In this document: positions 1-7,774 of the stretch, in pieces | Position numbering within the stretch: position 1 is the first letter of the stretch | Layout of the letters: each line of letters starts with the position of its first letter | Assembly: GCF_002159735.1 (NCBI RefSeq) | Contig: NZ_NFJF01000004.1 | Span: 62,001-126,000, forward strand | DNA length: 64,000 nt | Source: Olsenella sp. An270 | Lineage (GTDB): Bacteria; Actinomycetota; Coriobacteriia; Coriobacteriales; Atopobiaceae | Direction of reading: 5' to 3' | The notes under the pieces: generated by a model | What the model was told of the DNA's origin: nothing | Database searches by the model: none | Seen by the model: the letters and a program-made list of their open reading frames with translations, nothing else | Program-made: the position numbers and the translations under genes

Positions 1-4
1 ACCG

Positions 5-1318
5 ATGCCAAAGAAGGCGACCTCTGACAGCAGGCCGGAGCTTCGGCTGACGGTCCGTTTTGAGGAGGGCGATGAGGGTGAGTTTTTGATTCCAGCTTGT
101 GGGGGCAGCTGTGGTGGCGTCCCTTTTCGATGGAATATCGACTGGGGCGATGGAGCCAGAGGATGTGCATCGGGAGTTTCGTCGGCCTGGGGAGGAGACG
201 TCTCCTCAGGTGACCTTGTTCATAGCTATGCTGTTCCAGGAACTTATGAAATTGCTCTTTCCCCTATCGAACAGGTCGGCGAGACTGCTGGAGATGCTCC
301 GGGCTGGCTGCAGGCGTTTGGGTATCCCGACGGAGGGTTGCTTCGGGTGGGGGAAATGGGGCTTCGTCCTCCGCAGGGAGTAGATAAGCTCATTGAGGTC
401 GACGGTATTCTGGATGATCGCGCGATTAATATTGAGCTTGAGGGTGCTTGCGCCAGCATGTTTACTAACTGCAAGAATATTACGATGGGGCCGAGCTTTA
501 CCATTTCAAGCCACAAAGAGCGGGCGGGAGACTTCTTCTGCTTCAAAATGTTCGCATGGGATAACGGTCCAACGTTCGCTATGGGAGAATCGTTTCAGCT
601 TCCTCGGAACCTTCGTACTGTCGGAAAAGCGTTTTGTTGCAAGATGTTTATGTGCTGCAACGCCCCTTCGTTTTCTATGAACGATGTGTTCACCATTCCT
701 CAAAACATTACTTCCGCAGGGAGCTCCTTTTGCCAGGAAATGTTTGAAGAGCATGGTCTAGGTTTAACCATGGGCAAAGCGTTCAACCTTCCACAAGGTT
801 TGGTAACAGTGGAGGACAACTTTTGCGCGGACATGTTTTTGACTTCCGGTGGAGATGGGTATCGCTTCGAAATGAACGAAATTTTTAATCTCCCACAACA
901 CATCTCCGGTTATGTCGGAAACGGCTTCTGTAGCGGAATGTTTTCGTGGAATCGAGGCCCAAATTTCTCAATGAATAATAAATTCAATATTCCGACTGGA
1001 ATTACAAGTGCAGGAGATGAGTTTTGTTGCAAGATGTTTGCGGGCTGCTCAGGTGCTCGCTTCTCTATGAACGATATCTTCAATTTGCCAGAGAACTTTA
1101 CGTGGGCAGGAGAAAGCTGCTGTGCCTGGATGTTTAAACAATGCAACGGGAAGAGGTTCAAGTTAAACGAGAAGTTTGATTATCCCGTCGGGCTCACCGG
1201 CTCTAGACTTCTTGCATACGAGATGTTCAGCGAGTGCCGTTGGGATGCCTTGAACTTGAACATACAGGATATCGTAAGCCGTAATCCTCACCTTCAAATA
1301 TGGCGACAGCCCATTTGA
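5..1318 (+). CDS. Repeat protein with PKD-like N-terminal region, function unknown
   Basis: 437 residues from an ATG at base 5; the window edge hides any upstream start or ribosome site. Residues about 40-90 look like a PKD/beta-sandwich module (FRWNIDWGDG followed by HSYAVPGTYEIAL). From about residue 150 there are eight to nine repeats of roughly 32-35 residues of the form C-x-x-MF-x(5-8)-F-x-MN-x-x-F-x-(L/I)P-x-x-(I/L)-T-x-x-G. The MF core recalls BspA/DUF285-type surface repeats, but the Cys and LP/IP positions differ. There is no signal peptide, membrane helix or sorting signal. GC content is clearly below that of the rest of the window, which suggests acquisition. The next gene follows 59 bases downstream. 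A binding or structural role is inference only. Confidence 0.75.
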   Translation: MPKKATSDSRPELRLTVRFEEGDEGEFLIPACGGSCGGVPFRWNIDWGDGARGCASGVSSAWGGDVSSGDLVHSYAVPGTYEIALSPIEQVGETAGDAPGWLQAFGYPDGGLLRVGEMGLRPPQGVDKLIEVDGILDDRAINIELEGACASMFTNCKNITMGPSFTISSHKERAGDFFCFKMFAWDNGPTFAMGESFQLPRNLRTVGKAFCCKMFMCCNAPSFSMNDVFTIPQNITSAGSSFCQEMFEEHGLGLTMGKAFNLPQGLVTVEDNFCADMFLTSGGDGYRFEMNEIFNLPQHISGYVGNGFCSGMFSWNRGPNFSMNNKFNIPTGITSAGDEFCCKMFAGCSGARFSMNDIFNLPENFTWAGESCCAWMFKQCNGKRFKLNEKFDYPVGLTGSRLLAYEMFSECRWDALNLNIQDIVSRNPHLQIWRQPI

Positions 1319-1377
1319 TTGATTCACTTGCTTGTAAGGATGCCCCTTCGGATTACGACAACAGGAAGGACGGCAAG

Positions 1378-2244
1378 ATGAATGAGCCATCTAAGGTTTT
1401 GTTGGGCAGCGCGTATAAGATGGAGCCGGGCTACGATGAGTGCGCGAGGTATCTCCTAAGGCCATTATGTGGGGGAATCGGCGTGTTGTCAGGAATGGCA
1501 GAGTTCTATGACTATCACGCAGGGGACTATCCATCGCCTCAGAACGCTTTCTGTGAGTCGCCTTCCAGCGCGGTGTATGGTCCGTTCCTGGGAGATTTCC
1601 TTGCCATGATGGACTACGTGGACGAGGACGTTCGCTTTTTCTGCATGACCGACCGATCCAGGATGCGGGAGTATGTCAACAGCTACCTTGAGGACCTTCT
1701 GCGGGGTGTCTACGTTGACGAGATCTGGCAGATGATAGGTGCCCACTTGGCGCGGCACACCTGCTCGGAGTCGGGATATAGGCAGAATATCGTGGTCGGA
1801 ACGCCGTACTTCAACGATTTGTTCTACTCGACAAGCTGGAAAGCGGCCCAGGCGCTGTTCTCTCCGGACGCTATTTCCAGCCTGCAATCATCGTTCAAGT
1901 TCATTCGTGGTTACAATCCAGTGGTCCCGGCTCACAAGGCCTTCGTGTTTTACTTCGACGGCGGTCAGAATCTACGGTTCTTCTTTGATGCCCGAGACGG
2001 GCAATGCCGCATGGACGATACCTTGTTCATGGTGTCAAAGGACTTTCACTGCTCTGAGAACGAATATAAACAGAGCTTCGAGAAGTACGTACTGTTCTTG
2101 TCGAACTGGTCGCTCATTCTTGCTTGCTGGATGAGCATGCACGAGTTTGGGCAGTGCGCCTTTGGCTTGTATTGGGAGACTGGAGTTATGGCGCTTTGTC
2201 AAAGGAAGCAGCGAGAGGAATGGTGGCGAACGCATCGTCGCTAA
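1378..2244 (+). CDS. Hypothetical protein, 288 aa
   Basis: I do not recognise this protein. I chose the ATG at 1378 because AGGAAGG lies about 8 bases upstream; an in-frame ATG at 1300 would overlap the preceding gene by 19 bases and has no ribosome site. The product is rich in aromatic residues and Cys, acidic in its first half, and has no signal peptide or clear motif. The last ~35 residues (Cys/Trp/Arg-rich, ending WWRTHRR) look unlike the rest. The +1 frame over the same bases reads more protein-like (ALSKEAARG...LKELRHF), so a frameshift near 2150-2200 is possible. It sits in the lower-GC patch and is probably co-transcribed with the upstream repeat protein. Confidence 0.6.
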   Translation: MNEPSKVLLGSAYKMEPGYDECARYLLRPLCGGIGVLSGMAEFYDYHAGDYPSPQNAFCESPSSAVYGPFLGDFLAMMDYVDEDVRFFCMTDRSRMREYVNSYLEDLLRGVYVDEIWQMIGAHLARHTCSESGYRQNIVVGTPYFNDLFYSTSWKAAQALFSPDAISSLQSSFKFIRGYNPVVPAHKAFVFYFDGGQNLRFFFDARDGQCRMDDTLFMVSKDFHCSENEYKQSFEKYVLFLSNWSLILACWMSMHEFGQCAFGLYWETGVMALCQRKQREEWWRTHRR

Positions 2245-2280
2245 AGGAGTTGAGGCACTTCTCAGGTGTAGCTCCACATT

Positions 2281-2342
2281 GTACGAGCAAAAGTACGAGC
2301 AAACTTTTGCTCGTACTTTTTTGCGTATACTATACGAGAAAG
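2281..2342 (+). repeat. Direct and inverted 12-bp repeats; hairpin with T-tract; candidate operator
   Basis: GTACGAGCAAAA at 2281-2292 is repeated head-to-tail at 2293-2304 and inverted at 2305-2316 (TTTTGCTCGTAC). A degenerate fourth copy, TATACGAGAAAG, lies at 2331-2342. The inner pair forms a near-perfect hairpin (2289-2320) followed by six Ts, so it can serve as an intrinsic terminator for the upstream genes. A possible promoter for the next gene (TTGCTC at 2309-2314 region, TATACT or TATACG near 2327-2336) overlaps the repeats, which is what an autoregulatory operator would look like. The repeats are seen directly; their role is inference. Confidence 0.7.
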
Positions 2343-2370
2343 TTAGCCAGGTCGAAAGAAGGGACGTAGC

Positions 2371-3627
2371 GTGCGCGAATCCAAGACAGTTGAGTTCAAA
2401 GCGTCTGTCAGCGGCCCGTTTCTCAAGACCGTCTCGGCTTTTGCCAACTATGAAGGCGGAACGATCTTCTTTGGCGTTGCCGACGATGGGGCAGCAGTGG
2501 GCCTGCAAGATCCCGTGCAGGCGTGTCTGGATATAGAGAATCGCATCAACGACTCGATTTCTCCTGTCCCGGAGTTCGCCCTTACGACGCACGAGGCAAC
2601 TTCGACAGTCGAACTCAAAGTCATGCCGGGGGCGGCGACGCCCTACCTCTATCGTGCGAAGGCTTACAAGCGCGCGGACAGCGCGACGGTCGAGGTGGAT
2701 CGCGTCGAGCTTACACGCCTCACGCTCGCCGGCAGCAACCTGCATTTCGAGCAGCTGCCGGCAGAGAATCAGGGCCTTACGTTCACGTGCCTTGAGGTGG
2801 CGTTGCAAGCTGAGCTGGGCCTTGAGGAGTTCAACACCGACACCCTTAAAACACTGGAGCTGCTCTCGCCGAAGAACGGCTACAACAACGCTGCAGCAAT
2901 CCTGGCCGATCAAAGTACGTTTCCCGGAATCGACGTCGCGCGCTTTGGCGAGAGCGTCAGCGTAATACTCAAGCGGGCTACCTATGAGGGCGCGTCGGCG
3001 CTTGCCGAGTTTGACGAGGTGGTCCGGCTCTTCAAGGATACGTACTGCTATGAGCTGGTGAAGGACGTCCATCGCATTGCGGTGGAGGCCATACCCGTCA
3101 GCGCCTTCCGTGAAACCCTCGCAAATGCTGTTGTTCATAGGACGTGGGACGTCGCGGCGCGAGTGCGCGTATCCATGCATCCAGACCGCGTAGAGGTCTC
3201 TTCCCCTGGGGGCCTTCCAACGGGCATATCCGAGGAGGAGTATCTCTCCGGCAGGGTTTCCGTTATGCGCAATCCCATCTTGGCCAACGTGTTCTATCGC
3301 CTAGGCATCATCGAGGCATTCGGCACGGGGGTAATCCGAATCAAGGAAGCATACGAGGGCAGCGCGGCAAAGCCCGAGTTCGTTATTACGGAGAACTCGA
3401 TAACGGTTATCCTTCCCCTCGTGAGAGAAGACACCAACTTGACTGAGGACCAGCGGCTCGTGTACGACTTGCTTAGCCCCGTGCGCCTCATGCCTGCCGG
3501 AGAGCTGGAACAGCACGTGAGCTTTAGCAGATCCAAGCTCACGAACATCCTCAAGCAGCTGATCTCTCTTGGCTTGGCAGAAACGCGCGGGGTCGGAAGA
3601 GGTCTGAAATATCGACGCGCCGGGTGA
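2371..3627 (+). CDS. AlbA_2 (Schlafen-type) ATP-binding transcriptional regulator-like protein
   Basis: 418 residues from a GTG start with GAAGGGA about 8 bases upstream. Residues 1-50 carry the AlbA_2/AAA_4 signature (ESKTVEFKAS, then FANYEGGTIFFGVADDG). Residues about 245-350 match the HATPase_c_4 region (FRETLANAVVHR, VSSPGGLP, RNPILANVFYRLGIIE..GTGI-like). The last ~65 residues look like a winged helix (LTEDQRLVYDLL...SRSKLTNILKQLISLGLAETRG). Proteins of this layout are annotated as putative transcriptional regulators or ATP-dependent helicase-like proteins; their biochemical role is mostly unproven. It stands alone behind a repeat-rich leader, and the downstream rlmB begins 64 bases later. 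GC is intermediate, consistent with the accessory patch ending here. Confidence 0.85.
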   Translation: MRESKTVEFKASVSGPFLKTVSAFANYEGGTIFFGVADDGAAVGLQDPVQACLDIENRINDSISPVPEFALTTHEATSTVELKVMPGAATPYLYRAKAYKRADSATVEVDRVELTRLTLAGSNLHFEQLPAENQGLTFTCLEVALQAELGLEEFNTDTLKTLELLSPKNGYNNAAAILADQSTFPGIDVARFGESVSVILKRATYEGASALAEFDEVVRLFKDTYCYELVKDVHRIAVEAIPVSAFRETLANAVVHRTWDVAARVRVSMHPDRVEVSSPGGLPTGISEEEYLSGRVSVMRNPILANVFYRLGIIEAFGTGVIRIKEAYEGSAAKPEFVITENSITVILPLVREDTNLTEDQRLVYDLLSPVRLMPAGELEQHVSFSRSKLTNILKQLISLGLAETRGVGRGLKYRRAG

Positions 3628-3691
3628 CGGATCCGGCCCAGGCTCAGGCTCACCAGTCGTTCCTGCGGGAGTCCAGAAGGAGTAGGCGACC

Positions 3692-4603
3692 ATGGCAAAG
3701 AACCAGTCTCGTACACCGGGGCGTGACGTCCGGGGCGGCAAGGGCAAGGGGGGCCGTCCCTTCCGCCCGGTCCAGGGCAAGGGTCCTCGCGGCGAGAAGA
3801 ACCGCCCGCCCGCCGGCCGTCCGGGCGCTACGCGCCGCGAGCAGCGCGACCGCACGGACCTCATCGAGGGGCGTCGTGCCGTGGAGGAGGCGCTGGCCTG
3901 TGGGATGCCGCTGCGCTCGGCGCTCGTGCAGGAGCGCTCCGGGGAGCGCGACCAGGCGCTCGAGAGAATAGCCGCCCGGCTCGACGAGGCCGGCGTGCCG
4001 GTGGAGCGCGTACCGCGCGCCCGCCTGGACGCGCTCTCCAGCCACGGCGCCCACCAGGGCGTCGTCGTGCGCACGCGACCCTTCGCCTACGCCGAGCTCG
4101 CGGACGTGATCGCGGCGGCAGGGGAGGGCCCGGCGCTCATCGTCGTGCTCGACCACGTGACTGACCAGGGCAACTTCGGTGCCATCGTGCGCACGGCCGA
4201 GGTCGTGGGCGCGGCCGGCGTGGTCGTGGCCAAGGCCCGGGCCGCCTCGGTGGGCGTGGGCGCGTACAAGACCTCCGCCGGCGCCGTCATGCACCTGCCC
4301 ATCGCGCAGGTCCCCAACCTCGCACGCGCCCTTGACGAGCTCAAGGCCGCCGGCTTCTGGGCCTGTGCGGCCACCGAGCATGCGGGCGAGGACGTCTGGC
4401 ACGCCCCCATGGGCGGGCGCCTGGCGCTCGTGATGGGCTCGGAGGGCGAGGGCATCTCGCGCCTGGTGGCCGAGAAGTGCGACTTCTCCTGTCGTCTGCC
4501 GCAGCGCGGGCGCGTGGAGTCGCTTAACGTGGCCCAGGCCACGACCGTGCTCTGCTACGAGTGGCTGCGGCGCGTCGAGTGTGGCGGCGAGGCCGATGCC
4601 TAG
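3692..4603 (+). CDS. rlmB: 23S rRNA 2'-O-methyltransferase of the SpoU/TrmH family, RlmB-like
   Basis: 303 residues. SPOUT-fold enzyme that would methylate a guanosine ribose in 23S rRNA (G2251 in E. coli) using S-adenosylmethionine. Start ATG has AGAAGGAGTAGG upstream. Residues 1-50 are a basic Gly/Lys/Arg-rich extension, followed by the substrate-binding domain (LIEGRRAVEEAL, about 52-63) and the SpoU catalytic domain with its three motifs: the NFGAIVRTAE segment (~165), GSEGEGI (~250) and the knot segment VESLNVAQATTVLCYE near the C-terminus. The next gene overlaps its stop codon, a pairing common in Gram-positive genomes (cysS-mrnC-rlmB-yacP order). Exact target nucleotide is inferred from family membership. 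Confidence 0.93.
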   Translation: MAKNQSRTPGRDVRGGKGKGGRPFRPVQGKGPRGEKNRPPAGRPGATRREQRDRTDLIEGRRAVEEALACGMPLRSALVQERSGERDQALERIAARLDEAGVPVERVPRARLDALSSHGAHQGVVVRTRPFAYAELADVIAAAGEGPALIVVLDHVTDQGNFGAIVRTAEVVGAAGVVVAKARAASVGVGAYKTSAGAVMHLPIAQVPNLARALDELKAAGFWACAATEHAGEDVWHAPMGGRLALVMGSEGEGISRLVAEKCDFSCRLPQRGRVESLNVAQATTVLCYEWLRRVECGGEADA

Positions 4604-5144
4604 GGCGGCCGCCCCGCGCGAGCTGCTCGTGGTGGACGGCTACAACGTCATCTACAAGTCCGCCCGCTACCTCGCCCGCATGGACGAGACCGCCGACGGC
4701 GACCCCTTCGAGCAGGCGCGCGACCTGCTCGTCGCCGACGTGGCCGCCTATGCGAAGGGCCGCTACGAGCCCGTGATCGTCTTCGACGCGGCGGGCAACG
4801 TCTCACCGGAGCGCCCCGACCTCTCCAAGGCCGGCGTGCGCCTGGTCTTCTCGCCCGCCGGTGAGTCTGCCGACACCGTGATCGAGCGCCTGGTCACCGA
4901 GGCGCGCCTCGCCCCGCAGGCCGTGACGGTGGTTACCTCGGACAACACCATCAGGGCTACGGTGGGCGGCATCCCCGTGACGCGCGTCTCGAGCGACGTG
5001 CTCGTGACCAACATGGACGCGCTGGACGTCGAGTACCGCCAGGCCAACGCCGAGCGCCAGACCCAGCACATGCGCCTGGAGGATCGCATCGACCCGGCGG
5101 CGCGCGAGAAGCTCTGGCGCCTCCTGCGCGGCCGAGATGCCTAA
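4596..5144 (+). CDS. yacP: YacP-like NYN-domain ribonuclease
   Basis: 182 residues from ATG 4596; an in-frame GTG at 4581 is an alternative start. It overlaps the end of rlmB by 8 bases, so the two are translationally coupled. The N-terminus ELLVVDGYNVIY is the first metal-binding motif of the NYN (PIN-like) fold; VIVFDAAGN (~65), SADTVIERL (~92) and VVTSDNTIRATVGG (~112) complete the acidic site. Family members are Rae1-type or related RNases involved in ribosome-linked mRNA decay. Length fits the family (about 170-180). The stop codon lies inside the left arm of a perfect hairpin. Confidence 0.9.
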   Translation: MPRAAAPRELLVVDGYNVIYKSARYLARMDETADGDPFEQARDLLVADVAAYAKGRYEPVIVFDAAGNVSPERPDLSKAGVRLVFSPAGESADTVIERLVTEARLAPQAVTVVTSDNTIRATVGGIPVTRVSSDVLVTNMDALDVEYRQANAERQTQHMRLEDRIDPAAREKLWRLLRGRDA

Positions 5145-5167
5145 AAGGGGTCAGACCCCTTTTAGGC
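5139..5167 (+). terminator. Perfect 13-bp hairpin over the yacP stop codon
   Basis: GCCTAAAAGGGGT (5139-5151) pairs perfectly with ACCCCTTTTAGGC (5155-5167) around a CAG loop. The yacP TAA is at 5142-5144, inside the stem. No T-tract follows, but the A4/T4 sides of the stem let it act in either direction. The core AAAAGGGGTC...GACCCCTTTT resembles short REP-type palindromes that I recall from other bacteria; only one copy is seen here. Confidence 0.6.
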
Positions 5168-5219
5168 AAGTTTGCGTAGCTGGCGGGGGCGCGGCCGACC
5201 CGCTATGATGGACGAACAC

Positions 5220-5294
5220 GCCGGCATGGCTCAATGGCAGAGCAACGGTTTTGTAAACCGTGGGTTGGGGGTTCGACTCCCTCTGCCGGCTCCA
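5220..5294 (+). tRNA. tRNA-Thr(TGT)
   Basis: Acceptor stem GCCGGCA (5220-5226) pairs with TGCCGGC (5284-5290); discriminator T at 5291 and encoded CCA at 5292-5294. The anticodon arm ACGGT/ACCGT encloses TTTGTAA, giving anticodon TGT. T-arm GGGGGTTCGACTCCC is canonical. A -10-like TATGAT lies at 5204-5209 with no convincing -35. Confidence 0.95.
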
Positions 5295-5352
5295 GGGGCT
5301 CAGGGGCCGCGACTTCACGGTCGCGGCCCATATCCTTAGAGGGAGGGACGGG

Positions 5353-5844
5353 ATGGCAGACGATTTCAGCGAGTGGGCTTCAGATGCCCCGCTGCGTACG
5401 CCGGACGGGTTCTCTGAAGTTGTCACGGCGGCTGGGGTGGCCGTCTCAGCCATAGAGCGCAACGAGATGCTTTCGTACGCGTCCAAGACGTTCGTCGGGG
5501 TGCACGAGCCGCTGCAGAGGCGCATCCTCGACGGCTACCAGAGCGCAAAGAGACTGCAGCTGCTCGGGATGGTGGGCTATGTGGTCGTTGCGTTGGTGGC
5601 GCTCGGCATCGTGCTGGCGCTGCCGCTTGAGATGGCGGCGGATCTTCGGGCGACCGTATGGGCCGCGATTGCCGCCCTTGCCTTCATCGTCTTCATCCCA
5701 GTGTGGGTCCTTCTCTGCAACCACGTTCTGGTGCCGGATTGGAACACCTACGCAACGTGGTATCGCCGCCGCGACCGCAAGGGGCTCGGCTTTGCCGACC
5801 TTTACGAGGCGCTTGGCATGACGTATCCGCTCGCACGTGGCTGA
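5353..5844 (+). CDS. Hypothetical membrane protein with two transmembrane helices
   Basis: 163 residues; ATG chosen because GGGAGGGACGGG lies just upstream, whereas the longer reading would start inside the tRNA. Residues about 75-95 (GMVGYVVVALVALGIVLAL) and about 105-130 (VWAAIAALAFIVFIPVWVLLC) are hydrophobic helices. The N-terminal ~70 residues are soluble and acidic, and the C-terminus is basic (YRRRDRK). I recognise no domain. It lies alone between two tRNA units. Confidence 0.7.
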   Translation: MADDFSEWASDAPLRTPDGFSEVVTAAGVAVSAIERNEMLSYASKTFVGVHEPLQRRILDGYQSAKRLQLLGMVGYVVVALVALGIVLALPLEMAADLRATVWAAIAALAFIVFIPVWVLLCNHVLVPDWNTYATWYRRRDRKGLGFADLYEALGMTYPLARG

Positions 5845-5893
5845 CGGGCAAGCAGCAACTACGCTGACCTGCGGATGTGTACGCCTCGTGACA

Positions 5894-5950
5894 ATGGATA
5901 CGCCCGGCTGCGGGGTATACGTTGACAAGTTTTTTCCCGCGTCGTAATCT
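5894..5950 (+). promoter_or_regulatory. Strong promoter of the tRNA-Tyr-Thr-Met-tuf unit, with ATGGATACG element
   Basis: TTGACA (5922-5927), a 17-base spacer, then TAATCT (5945-5950). This is the best sigma-70-type match nearby and is positioned to transcribe the tRNAs beginning at 6002. The 14-bp element ATGGATACGCCCGG lies at 5894-5907, about 14 bases upstream of the -35, with GCGGGG following it. The same element precedes the rpsL promoter, which has the identical -35 and -10 hexamers and spacer length. Confidence 0.85.
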
Positions 5951-6001
5951 ATCTTCCGCTTGCGGGGGAGAAAGCGCCTCGCGGGCGGCTGAAAACGGAA
6001 T

Positions 6002-6085
6002 GGGGATGTGGCACAGCGGCAACTGCGGCGGACTGTAAATCCGCTCCCTCTGGGTTCCTTGGTTCGAGTCCAAGCATCCCCACCA
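6002..6085 (+). tRNA. tRNA-Tyr(GTA)
   Basis: Acceptor GGGGATG (6002-6008) pairs with CATCCCC (6075-6081); discriminator A and encoded CCA follow. The anticodon loop CTGTAAA gives GTA. The long variable arm (CTCCCTCTGGGTTCCTT region) is typical of bacterial tRNA-Tyr. Confidence 0.95.
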
Positions 6086-6088
6086 TTC

Positions 6089-6164
6089 GCCCGTGTAGCT
6101 CAGTCGGTAGAGCACTTCGTTGGTAACGAAGAGGTCACCGGTTCAAATCCGGTCGCGGGCTCCA
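6089..6164 (+). tRNA. tRNA-Thr(GGT)
   Basis: Acceptor GCCCGTG pairs with CGCGGGC (one G-U pair); encoded CCA at 6162-6164. The anticodon stem CTTCG/CGAAG encloses TTGGTAA, anticodon GGT. Only three bases separate it from tRNA-Tyr, so it is part of the same transcript. Confidence 0.95.
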
Positions 6165-6189
6165 CTTCCGCCTTTCAGCGCACGCACCT

Positions 6190-6266
6190 GCCGGTGTAGC
6201 TCAGTTGGTTAGAGCACGCGGCTCATACCCGCGATGTCACTGGTTCGAGTCCAGTCACCGGTACCA
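6190..6266 (+). tRNA. tRNA-Met(CAT)
   Basis: Acceptor GCCGGTG pairs with CACCGGT; discriminator A and encoded CCA at 6264-6266. Anticodon loop CTCATAC gives CAT. Pairing at position 1-72 argues against initiator tRNA, so it is elongator Met, or possibly the lysidine-modified Ile2 tRNA, which sequence reading alone cannot exclude. Confidence 0.9.
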
Positions 6267-6356
6267 GAGTCCCATGGCGGCGCCTCGGCGCCGCTTGGCA
6301 TAAGTACGTAGTTTGTTTGGATTGGCCGTAAGGTCGGTTCCAGAAGGAGGATGGCA

Positions 6357-7562
6357 ATGGCCAAGGAGAAGTTCGATCGTTCCAAGCCCCACGTAAACAT
6401 CGGTACCATCGGTCACGTCGACCACGGCAAGACCACCCTGACCGCGGCCATCACCAAGGTCCTCTCCGAGACCGAGGGCTGCAAGGCTGACTTCACCGCC
6501 TTCGAGAACATCGACAAGGCCCCCGAGGAGCGCCAGCGCGGCATCACCATCAACGTTGCCCACATCGAGTACGAGACCTGGGAGCGCCACTACGCCCACG
6601 TCGACTGCCCGGGTCACGCTGACTACATCAAGAACATGATCTCCGGCGCGGCTCAGATGGACGGTGCCATCCTCGTCATCGCCGCCACCGACGGCCCCAT
6701 GGCCCAGACCCGCGAGCACATCCTGCTCGCCCGTCAGGTCGGCGTGCCCTACATCGTCGTGTTCCTGAACAAGTGCGACATGGTCGACGACGAGGAGCTC
6801 ATCGACCTCGTCGAGATGGAGACCCGTGACCTCCTGACCGAGTACGACTTCCCCGGTGACGACCTGCCGATCATCCGCGGCTCCGCCCTCGGCGCCCTCA
6901 ACGGCGAGGAGAAGTGGGTCGAGTCCGTGCGCGAGCTCATGCACACCGTCGACTCCTACATCCCCACCCCGCCGCGTGACAACGACAAGCCGTTCCTGAT
7001 GGCCATCGAGGACGTCATGACCATCTCCGGCCGCGGCACCGTCGCCACCGGCCGTGTCGAGCGCGGCGAGCTCAAGCTCAACGAGCCGGTCGAGATCATC
7101 GGCATCCGCGAGAAGCAGTCCTCCGTCGCCACCGGCATCGAGATGTTCCGCAAGACGATGGACTTCTGCGAGGCTGGCGACAACGTGGGCATCCTCCTGC
7201 GTGGCATCAAGCGCGAGGACATCGAGCGCGGCCAGGTCATCTGCAAGCCCGGCTCCGTCACCCCGCACTCTGAGTTCACCGGTGAGATCTACGTCCTCAC
7301 CAAGGAGGAGGGCGGCCGCCACACGCCGTTCTTCGCCGGCTACCGTCCGCAGTTCTACTTCCGCACCACGGACATCACCGGCGACATCTCCGAGCTCACC
7401 GACTCCAACGGCACCAAGGTCGAGATGGCCATGCCGGGCGACCACGTGACCGTGAAGTGCAAGCTCATCCACTCCATCGCCATGGAGCAGGGCGACAAGT
7501 TCGCCATCCGTGAGGGCGGCCACACCGTCGGCGACGGCCGTATCTCCACCATCATCGAGTAG
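6357..7562 (+). CDS. tuf: Elongation factor Tu
   Basis: 401 residues. GTPase that delivers aminoacyl-tRNA to the ribosomal A site. An ATG at 6351 touches the AGAAGGAGG ribosome site, so the ATG six bases later is the likely start ([14 protein letters not shown]). G1 GHVDHGKT (~19-26), G2 RGITI (~61), G3 DCPGHADY (~83), G4 NKCD (~138) and G5 GSAL (~177) are intact. Domains 2 and 3 are complete and length is normal. It is downstream of three tRNAs rather than fusA, so EF-Tu is made from its own tRNA-linked transcript; a strong terminator follows. Confidence 0.98.
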   Translation: MAKEKFDRSKPHVNIGTIGHVDHGKTTLTAAITKVLSETEGCKADFTAFENIDKAPEERQRGITINVAHIEYETWERHYAHVDCPGHADYIKNMISGAAQMDGAILVIAATDGPMAQTREHILLARQVGVPYIVVFLNKCDMVDDEELIDLVEMETRDLLTEYDFPGDDLPIIRGSALGALNGEEKWVESVRELMHTVDSYIPTPPRDNDKPFLMAIEDVMTISGRGTVATGRVERGELKLNEPVEIIGIREKQSSVATGIEMFRKTMDFCEAGDNVGILLRGIKREDIERGQVICKPGSVTPHSEFTGEIYVLTKEEGGRHTPFFAGYRPQFYFRTTDITGDISELTDSNGTKVEMAMPGDHVTVKCKLIHSIAMEQGDKFAIREGGHTVGDGRISTIIE

Positions 7563-7583
7563 TCACCGCTCACTCGAAGCCTG

Positions 7584-7616
7584 GGGCCCGGCACCCTGCG
7601 TGCCGGGCCCTTTCTG
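7584..7616 (+). terminator. Intrinsic terminator after tuf
   Basis: Perfect 11-bp stem GGGCCCGGCAC (7584-7594) / GTGCCGGGCCC (7600-7610) with a 5-base loop, followed by TTTCTGCT. Confidence 0.9.
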
Positions 7617-7627
7617 CTCCGAGGCGT

Positions 7628-7676
7628 CGTTCTTCTCGGCTCTGTGCATTTTGTGATTGACGAGACGAGAAGAACG
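7628..7676. repeat. Inverted repeat of the CGAGAAGAACG motif
   Basis: CGTTCTTCTCG (7628-7638) and CGAGAAGAACG (7666-7676) are perfect 11-base inverted copies separated by 27 bases. They sit between the tuf terminator and the rpmG promoter. The motif recurs in many other spacers of the window. Confidence 0.7.
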
Positions 7677-7681
7677 CTGCC

Positions 7682-7711
7682 TTGACAAAACCGAGAGGTG
7701 GATGGTAGCGT
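7682..7711 (+). promoter_or_regulatory. Promoter of rpmG-tRNA-Trp-secE-nusG
   Basis: TTGACA (7682-7687), 18-base spacer, TAGCGT (7706-7711). It is about 65 bases upstream of the rpmG start. The -10 is a weak match, the -35 perfect. Confidence 0.65.
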
Positions 7712-7774
7712 ATACCACCGCACGTCACGTTCGAGGGAAACTCCCTCCAACGAGTAGTACTTTCAGGAGGATCA

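Noticed and set aside
6190-6266. Initiator tRNA-fMet
   Set aside because: Positions 1 and 72 pair (G-U), whereas initiator tRNA has an unpaired 1-72; read as elongator Met, or Ile2 if modified.
6351-6356. ATG at 6351 as the EF-Tu start
   Set aside because: It directly abuts the AGAAGGAGG ribosome site; the ATG six bases later has proper spacing and the family N-terminus.
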